Source: an uncultured Dokdonia sp. (GTDB lineage Bacteria > Bacteroidota > Bacteroidia > Flavobacteriales > Flavobacteriaceae). From it: a stretch of DNA of 64,000 nucleotides. Made by a program: the position numbers and the translations under genes. The notes below the pieces were generated by a model. The model saw only the letters and a program-made list of their open reading frames with translations. It ran no database searches and was not told the DNA's origin. Within the stretch, counting starts at the first letter, position 1. Every line of letters starts with the position of its first letter. Positions 59,220-64,000 of the stretch are shown in pieces. The stretch is from contig NZ_CANLOB010000022.1 in assembly GCF_947492815.1 (NCBI RefSeq), forward strand, positions 1-64,000, read 5' to 3'.

Positions 59220-59981
59220 TTAGTCAAACATAGCAACGACACGAGCAGGAGCTGCAGAAGCGCCTACAATTTTTAGTGGAAACACAGCAATTTTAAAACC
59301 ACTGTATGGTAATGTATCAAGATTGACCAATTGTTCCATATGACAATATTCTTTCTTTTGCCCCACAAGATGTGCTTCCCAAAATAATTCTGAATTGCCC
59401 GTTTCTTTTGCCTTTTTAAGCATGTAGGGTAGTGGTAAATCCCATCCCCAAGCATCAATTCCCATGACTTTTATGCCTTTGTCTATAAGCCATTCGGTTG
59501 CTTCGGCACTCATGCCTGTGCCTATTTTATGAAAATCTTTGGTTCCATTATAGATATCTCTTCCAGTTTTGATCAATACGATCATTCCTGCATCAATCGT
59601 AAGTTGTTGTTCTTTTAAAAAATCATCAATGTCTTTTACAGTAATAGGATCAAAATCTTCTTTGTGCTTCATATCTATCACAATACCGTCTCCATAACAC
59701 CAATCCAATGGAATTTCATCTATTGTTTTTGATTTTTCACCATTCGTTGTTGGTGAGTAGTGCCATGGCGCATCTATGTGTGTTGTAGCGTGTACACCCA
59801 TTTTCTGAATGGTATCATCTGCCCAACCATCAAAACCTTTAGGAAATAATTTAAATGGAAGTCCCAATGCACGAATGAGCCATTTTGCTTTTTTATGTGG
59901 TTTATGCTTGATTTTAACTTTCATAAACCAAGGATCTTCTTTATTGTATTGAATGGGTTTTGATAAATCTACTATTTTCAT
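59220..59981 (-). CDS. Cyclase family protein (kynurenine formamidase-like)
   Basis: The 253-residue protein has the cyclase/KynB motif MGVHATTHIDAPWHYS (HxxTHxDxPxH), a metal site, then IPLDWCYGDGIVIDMKHKE and GIDAWGWDLP. Members hydrolyse amides, lactones or N-formylkynurenine. No kynurenine pathway genes are near. A GASAAPARVVAMFD C-terminus is standard. Cytoplasmic. It stands alone with 77 bases to the alpha/beta hydrolase, which might act in the same pathway. Confidence 0.9.
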   Translation of the reverse strand: MKIVDLSKPIQYNKEDPWFMKVKIKHKPHKKAKWLIRALGLPFKLFPKGFDGWADDTIQKMGVHATTHIDAPWHYSPTTNGEKSKTIDEIPLDWCYGDGIVIDMKHKEDFDPITVKDIDDFLKEQQLTIDAGMIVLIKTGRDIYNGTKDFHKIGTGMSAEATEWLIDKGIKVMGIDAWGWDLPLPYMLKKAKETGNSELFWEAHLVGQKKEYCHMEQLVNLDTLPYSGFKIAVFPLKIVGASAAPARVVAMFD

Positions 59982-60058
59982 AAGGTGTTCGTTACTATGG
60001 GAAAGGATGGTTTTGTATTGAAAAGATACATGCTTTTAAGAAATAATACACACAAGCT

Positions 60059-60751
60059 TTATGATGATAAAATAAAGTCTGTAATCATCTCAGCAAGTTT
60101 TTTTTGAGCAATACTCTCAATAGGATGCTTACAACCGTTTATGATTTGCAAAGATCCATTAGGTAATGCATCTGCACTTTCTTTAGATTCTTCTATGCTT
60201 ACCATAGTATCTTGATCTCCTATATGAATACGTGTTTTATGAGGTATTTGTGTAAGTGCTGCTGTAGTCAGTTTTGCACCATTTCCTAAACCATGCATCA
60301 TAGTTGCTGTTTTAAGCATTACTTCTTTCCAAGTGTTTCCAGTATGAATAGCTGCTAGTTTTTGAGCAAATGCGGGTACTTTTTCTTCTATTTTTTCTGG
60401 ATTGAGCATTTTTATTTCTTTAGTAGCACTTTCGGGAGTCCAAGAGAATTTTGTTCCAAGAGTGATGATATGATCTACAAGTTCCGGATGTGTCTTGGCG
60501 AGTTGTAATGCTACATATCCCCCCATACTATATCCAAATAAATGTGCCTTGGTCATATGGTGTGCTTTCATATAGTCTACTACATTAGAAGCAAATAAAG
60601 GCATACTAAATGGGGTAGAAGAGGCATTGTTTCCATGACCTTCAAAATCGAATGTATGTACATCAAAAGTCATTGATAATGCTTCTTTTAGGTTTGTAAG
60701 TTGTTCTTTTGACCCTAGTGCTCCGTGAAGCAATAGCAATGATGCATTCAT
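60059..60751 (-). CDS. Alpha/beta fold hydrolase
   Basis: The 230-residue protein has the oxyanion region LLLHGALGSKEQLTNL, the nucleophile elbow LFGYSMGGYVALQLAKTHPE (Ser in GYSMGG), an acid region GDQDTMVSIEESKE and the His motif INGCKHPIESIAQ. All three catalytic residues appear present. It is a small esterase- or MenH-like enzyme. Its neighbour, the cyclase family protein, is also a hydrolase and on the same strand. No menaquinone genes are near, so MenH is unlikely. Confidence 0.9.
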   Translation of the reverse strand: MNASLLLLHGALGSKEQLTNLKEALSMTFDVHTFDFEGHGNNASSTPFSMPLFASNVVDYMKAHHMTKAHLFGYSMGGYVALQLAKTHPELVDHIITLGTKFSWTPESATKEIKMLNPEKIEEKVPAFAQKLAAIHTGNTWKEVMLKTATMMHGLGNGAKLTTAALTQIPHKTRIHIGDQDTMVSIEESKESADALPNGSLQIINGCKHPIESIAQKKLAEMITDFILSS

Positions 60752-60915
60752 ATTGTTTTCATTTTGAGTACAATATAAAGGATTTTTAGAGGGTAACGCT
60801 TTATCGTTTTGTTATCTCTATGGTTGTGAATTTTCTCGATTCTAAGAAGGTATAGGAATGTTACATAGTTTTGAGACCTTGAACTTATGTGACATTTCTA
60901 AAGGTACAAATTCTA

Positions 60916-62004
60916 TTATTTTTCTAGTTTGGCTACATAATACGTTTCTTGAATATTAAGAGTTGCATATTCATCTAACGCTCTAAATTCTTCTAAATGT
61001 CCAATAGTGATACTATCTGAATGGACTTCTATAAGACTTATATAGTCAGTAGGGGAAACTCCTTTATTTAGAATAATTTCTTTCCCAGTAGGAGATAATT
61101 GCCAAGTCCCTTTAGAAACAATAGTGTCAGATTCATATATTTCATATGTACTGTTTTTAGAAAATCTGAAAGAAACTTTTTTATCTATCAACGTTGTAAA
61201 TTCTATTTTTTCTGGGAGCACTCTATAGTTTCTTAAGAGCGTGTCAAGTTGAATTATCTTTTTTATCTTCCAATGTGTGTCCTGAATTTTTTCTGCAATT
61301 TTTTGTTTTTTAGAATCAGAGACATAAGGTCTTTTGGTCATTGTAACAGGTACATCAGGATACTTAATGTATTGTAATTGCATCATTGAATCTCCTTCGT
61401 AGCTTTTAATTCGATAAAGTTCACTATCAGTTTGATTGAGTGTTTTAACAAATAATTGATTTTCATTTATAGTAATAGTTTTCCATATTTCAAATTCGTC
61501 AGACATCGTATTATTTGTAATAGATTTTTCAAAACAAATTTTTGTATCATTTCTATTTGAGAATATAGTGTTTGTTAAAAAGAGTATCCTTTCATACCCG
61601 TTGTATGAGAGTATCCAATCTTTATGTTTCCATAATTGTTCTTTTTCTTCAATGGCATGTTGCTTATCTAGTTTGACGAATCTTACACGTGCACTTTCTC
61701 TAATATCTATAATAATACTATCTTGATATTCAGTAATGATGGTTCCTAGTAAGGTGTCATTTAAAAATATTTTATTCTTATCTACCTTTATAAAGTATTC
61801 ACGATTGTCTTTTTCATAGACATTATCTAGTATTGCTTTATTTTTTTTGAAATGAATAGTTAGACCGTCATACACACCATGTCCGCTATCAGGAGGAATA
61901 GGTGTGGAGTCTACAGCGATCCAATGCGTATCTGAAAACCGATGTTTTTTACAAGAAATAAATATAAGCCCTAAGAATAGTAGTATGACAAAGGTTCTTT
62001 TCAT
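60916..62004 (-). CDS. Lipoprotein with two THW-type beta domains
   Basis: The 362-residue protein has a lipoprotein signal (MKRTFVILLFLGLIFISC, Cys18). Two stretches starting FSDTHWIAVD (near 23) and IQDTHWKIKK (near 242) begin similar beta-rich segments, each followed by alternating hydrophobic strands. That suggests an internal duplication of a lipocalin-like unit. The function is not recognised. It lies between regulator genes and the hydrolases, on the same strand. Confidence 0.65.
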   Translation of the reverse strand: MKRTFVILLFLGLIFISCKKHRFSDTHWIAVDSTPIPPDSGHGVYDGLTIHFKKNKAILDNVYEKDNREYFIKVDKNKIFLNDTLLGTIITEYQDSIIIDIRESARVRFVKLDKQHAIEEKEQLWKHKDWILSYNGYERILFLTNTIFSNRNDTKICFEKSITNNTMSDEFEIWKTITINENQLFVKTLNQTDSELYRIKSYEGDSMMQLQYIKYPDVPVTMTKRPYVSDSKKQKIAEKIQDTHWKIKKIIQLDTLLRNYRVLPEKIEFTTLIDKKVSFRFSKNSTYEIYESDTIVSKGTWQLSPTGKEIILNKGVSPTDYISLIEVHSDSITIGHLEEFRALDEYATLNIQETYYVAKLEK

Positions 62005-62065
62005 AACGGGATAGCTCTTTGTAGTATAGGTATTACTAAGAGACTATTTGTTACAAATGAGTGAC

Positions 62066-62986
62066 TTATTCTACGGGAATGTATAAATCTACGATAAACT
62101 TATTTTCTGGATGTTCTCTATAATCGTTATGATAGATTTCATAAGGGTTGCCTGAGCTCTTTTTGTATCCGTTTTCATTCATCCAAATAAAAAGACCTGT
62201 CCATGATTTTTCAAATTCATTAGGTGCAATTTCAAAACGACCAACAATACATTTTCCTTGCTGAATAGTTAATTTGTGAATCTCTCCTTCAGCTTTAAAA
62301 GGTGTATCTGTAATCAGAAATATACTCATACGTACCTTGTCTGGTGCTGTGATTTTTATACTATCATAAAAAACTCTTCCTAGTTTTGCTGCTGGATCTT
62401 TTAATAAATCTTTTGGAGTTGCCCATTGTATTAATTTTCCAAAGGCATGCTCAACATCATGTATTCCGATATGTGTTACTCCTGCTAGATGTAATGTAGG
62501 TGTTTCTTTTACTTCAATAGTTGCATTCATGTGTATCCATTTTTTATGATTCGTAATGATACAAATGTATTTCTCATACGCTGGATATACTTGACCATTC
62601 TTGCTTTGTACTTGTCTAATCTTGCTAAATTTATTTGGATGTTCTTTTTTAAATAGGGAAGGAGCGACTCCATAAAACTTCTTAAAGGCTCTTGTAAAAG
62701 TTGAATTATCTTTAAATCCAGATAAAAGAGCAATCTCTGTGATGGGTGTATTCGTGTGTAATAATGCGGCAGCGGCTTTTTCTAATCTACGTCTGGTTAC
62801 GTATTCATTTACAGTTTCATTTGTGATGTATTTGAATATACGATGAAAATGATACGGAGAAAAGAAAGCAATTTCAGAAAGCTGCTGTAATGATAGATCA
62901 TTCTCTAGATTTTGATCAATATACTGAAACACCCGATTGATTCTACTCTTGTAATCACTTTCTATTTCTTGGTTATGAGAATTCAT
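62066..62986 (-). CDS. AraC-family regulator with GyrI-like effector domain
   Basis: The 306-residue protein starts with an AraC HTH pair (about 12-110: SLQQLSEIAFFSPYHFHRIFKYITNETVNEYVTRRRLEKAA and ITEIALLSGFKDNSTFTRAFKKFYGVAPS). Residues about 150-306 form a GyrI-like/SOUL small-molecule-binding domain (IEVKETPTLHLAGVTHIGI, ending NKFIVDLYIPVE). This layout is that of Rob/Marbox-type or multidrug-sensing regulators. The ligand is a hydrophobic small molecule in related proteins. Targets are unknown. It precedes the lipoprotein gene by 61 bases. Confidence 0.92.
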   Translation of the reverse strand: MNSHNQEIESDYKSRINRVFQYIDQNLENDLSLQQLSEIAFFSPYHFHRIFKYITNETVNEYVTRRRLEKAAAALLHTNTPITEIALLSGFKDNSTFTRAFKKFYGVAPSLFKKEHPNKFSKIRQVQSKNGQVYPAYEKYICIITNHKKWIHMNATIEVKETPTLHLAGVTHIGIHDVEHAFGKLIQWATPKDLLKDPAAKLGRVFYDSIKITAPDKVRMSIFLITDTPFKAEGEIHKLTIQQGKCIVGRFEIAPNEFEKSWTGLFIWMNENGYKKSSGNPYEIYHNDYREHPENKFIVDLYIPVE

Positions 62987-63002
62987 TTGATATTTTACTA
63001 TT

Positions 63003-63647
63003 CTATTTAGGTAGTCTGTTTATAATACCAAATCTTATAATGCCTTTAAAGTCTTTAGCTCTATAGGCATATGTATTCTCATCAACATACTTTATGATTT
63101 CAACGTCTATTTGTTCTCCAATTAATTTCCTTAAATGAGCTTGAGAAAACCGTTTATAAGTTAAAACATAAGAACAATTTGATATCCATTTCAAATCATA
63201 CGTTTGTTTATTTTTCTTAGTCATTTCTTTTTGGACATTACCTCTTCTTTTAATCGTAACATCTTGAAAATTTATATGACTGTAGTTATATTCTCCCTTT
63301 TTGAATTTTTCACATTTCTGACATTCTTCTTTATTTAGTGTTAAGTTTTCAAATTTAGAATTAATAAAAGAGAAGGTAATATTTCCACAAGTATCAATTA
63401 AATATCCATCTTGAGGATATGGTTCATTTTTAAGAAACTCCATCAGTCCGTTGATATTTGACTGATTTGTATAGGTGGTTTTCTCTTTGATAAGATTTGT
63501 TGTATGAACTCCATTAATACTATCTGCGCACACCTCTAAAGTGACGTATTCTATGAGTTCGACATCATCTAGAAAGTATCGTGTATTAATTTGAGAATGC
63601 GTATTATATGTGCAAATTATACATATTAATAAGAGAATCACTTTCAT
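63003..63647 (-). CDS. Hypothetical secreted protein
   Basis: I do not recognise this 214-residue protein. It has a signal peptide (about 1-18, ending THSQ) and six or more cysteines (EVCADS, DTCGN, EECQKCEKF, NCSY), which may form disulfides in the periplasm. The C-terminal part is basic and helical (YKRFSQAHLRKLIGEQIDVEII). A preceding beta region begins TRYFLDDVELIEYV. It is 16 bases upstream of the AraC/GyrI gene's start on the same strand, so they may be cotranscribed, with this gene first. Confidence 0.7.
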   Translation of the reverse strand: MKVILLLICIICTYNTHSQINTRYFLDDVELIEYVTLEVCADSINGVHTTNLIKEKTTYTNQSNINGLMEFLKNEPYPQDGYLIDTCGNITFSFINSKFENLTLNKEECQKCEKFKKGEYNYSHINFQDVTIKRRGNVQKEMTKKNKQTYDLKWISNCSYVLTYKRFSQAHLRKLIGEQIDVEIIKYVDENTYAYRAKDFKGIIRFGIINRLPK

Positions 63648-64000
63648 ATCAAGCAGGTGAATTTTGTCATTGTACTTTGATTTCTGAAATGTAGTTTTTT
63701 TATTTTTTTAATAATATAAAATAGAATAATAAGTGATGATTCTTTTTTGAATTTATCATATAGATTTTATTTTTTTGCTTTCGCGAAAGCGAACTTATGA
63801 AATTCACTACCATATTAAGAGCGAAACGTTAAAGCTTCTTTAGCAACAGTTGCATTGTATATAAAATTAATAGTGATGTACGATTCTTTTATTGGCACCA
63901 CCAAATGTGTTTAATACCTCGAAGCTAGCCTCTCAATCAAAAAATAGTTCCGTATAAATGCCTCTTGGTCTTACCTCGAAGTTTGAGGTTGTTTACATAT
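63648..64000. other. Terminal spacer with palindrome and repeat
   Basis: The last 353 bases have no gene that I can support. A one-mismatch palindrome lies at 63776. ACCTCGAAGCTAGCCTC near 63918 and ACCTCGAAGTTTGAGGTTG near 63974 are related copies of a short sequence, the second with an internal CCTC/GAGG hairpin. The promoter of the minus-strand gene at 63647 should be here; no clear box was found. Confidence 0.5.
63776..63791. repeat. Palindrome copy (near-perfect), intergenic
   Basis: TGCTTTCGCGAAAGCG A-type copy in AT-rich DNA. The inner 14 bases are a perfect palindrome and TTTT precedes it. Confidence 0.85.

Overview
The window reads as the chromosome of a marine-type flavobacterium (Bacteroidota, Flavobacteriaceae). 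The evidence is low-GC coding DNA, signal peptides ending in AQ or a lipobox, a type IX secretion (T9SS) C-terminal sorting domain, -7 promoter boxes of the TAnnTTTG type, A-rich leaders instead of strong Shine-Dalgarno sites, and family-typical genes (DUF2911, DUF1573 next to yajC, long NusB, PUR/DUF3276 protein, surface proteins starting VGIGTT). I do not assign a genus. No rRNA, tRNA, CRISPR array or intact insertion sequence was seen.

Layout. 1-10131 (mostly minus strand): DUF2911 protein, two secreted amidohydrolases, two YdeI/OmdA-type proteins, a degenerate M50-like membrane protein, Cu-Zn superoxide dismutase, a large M14 carboxypeptidase and a PUR-type nucleic-acid-binding protein. 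10202-15139: ABC exporter, amino-acid dehydrogenase, nusB, DUF1573 lipoprotein, yajC. 15515-19780: a 1421-residue T9SS-exported beta-propeller protein. 20251-28927: ten same-strand genes forming a compact contractile-injection-like locus (DUF4255 protein, short tape-measure domain, three unknowns plus two coiled-coil proteins, sheath, two tube proteins) with no baseplate, spike or ATPase gene. 29010-38830: aroC, dicarboxylate symporter, a membrane-linked XRE regulator, two paralogous surface proteins, and a trio of ATP-grasp ligase, N-formylglutamate amidohydrolase-like protein and MATCAP/DUF1704 metallopeptidase. 38849-49872: pullulanase, small lipoproteins, CPBP protease, guaA, LysM/periplasmic-binding fusion, metzincin, DUF2059, methyltransferase, YkgJ protein, dienelactone hydrolase. 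49983-51856: Asp/Asn hydroxylase-like protein, a protein with all hallmark residues of ribosome-inactivating proteins, and a Cys-rich leader-peptide-like small protein. 52451-63647: DoxX-like membrane protein, then a long minus-strand run of stress, redox and regulatory genes (beta-lactamase-fold hydrolase, LytTR and AraC regulators, DsbA-like, peroxiredoxin-like, cyclase, alpha/beta hydrolase, lipoproteins).

A 16-base palindrome, CGCTTTCGCGAAAGCG, occurs about 15 times in full or with one mismatch, plus three partial copies. It lies inside nine genes, including aroC and nusB, in all three reading frames (AFAKA, FRES or LSRK), and in intergenic DNA.

The two most unusual items are the minimal contractile-tail locus, bounded by unrelated genes on both sides, and the ribosome-inactivating-protein homologue. 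The palindrome family and the ATP-grasp/amidohydrolase/MATCAP trio come next. Functions are inferred from motifs read by eye. No database search was run.
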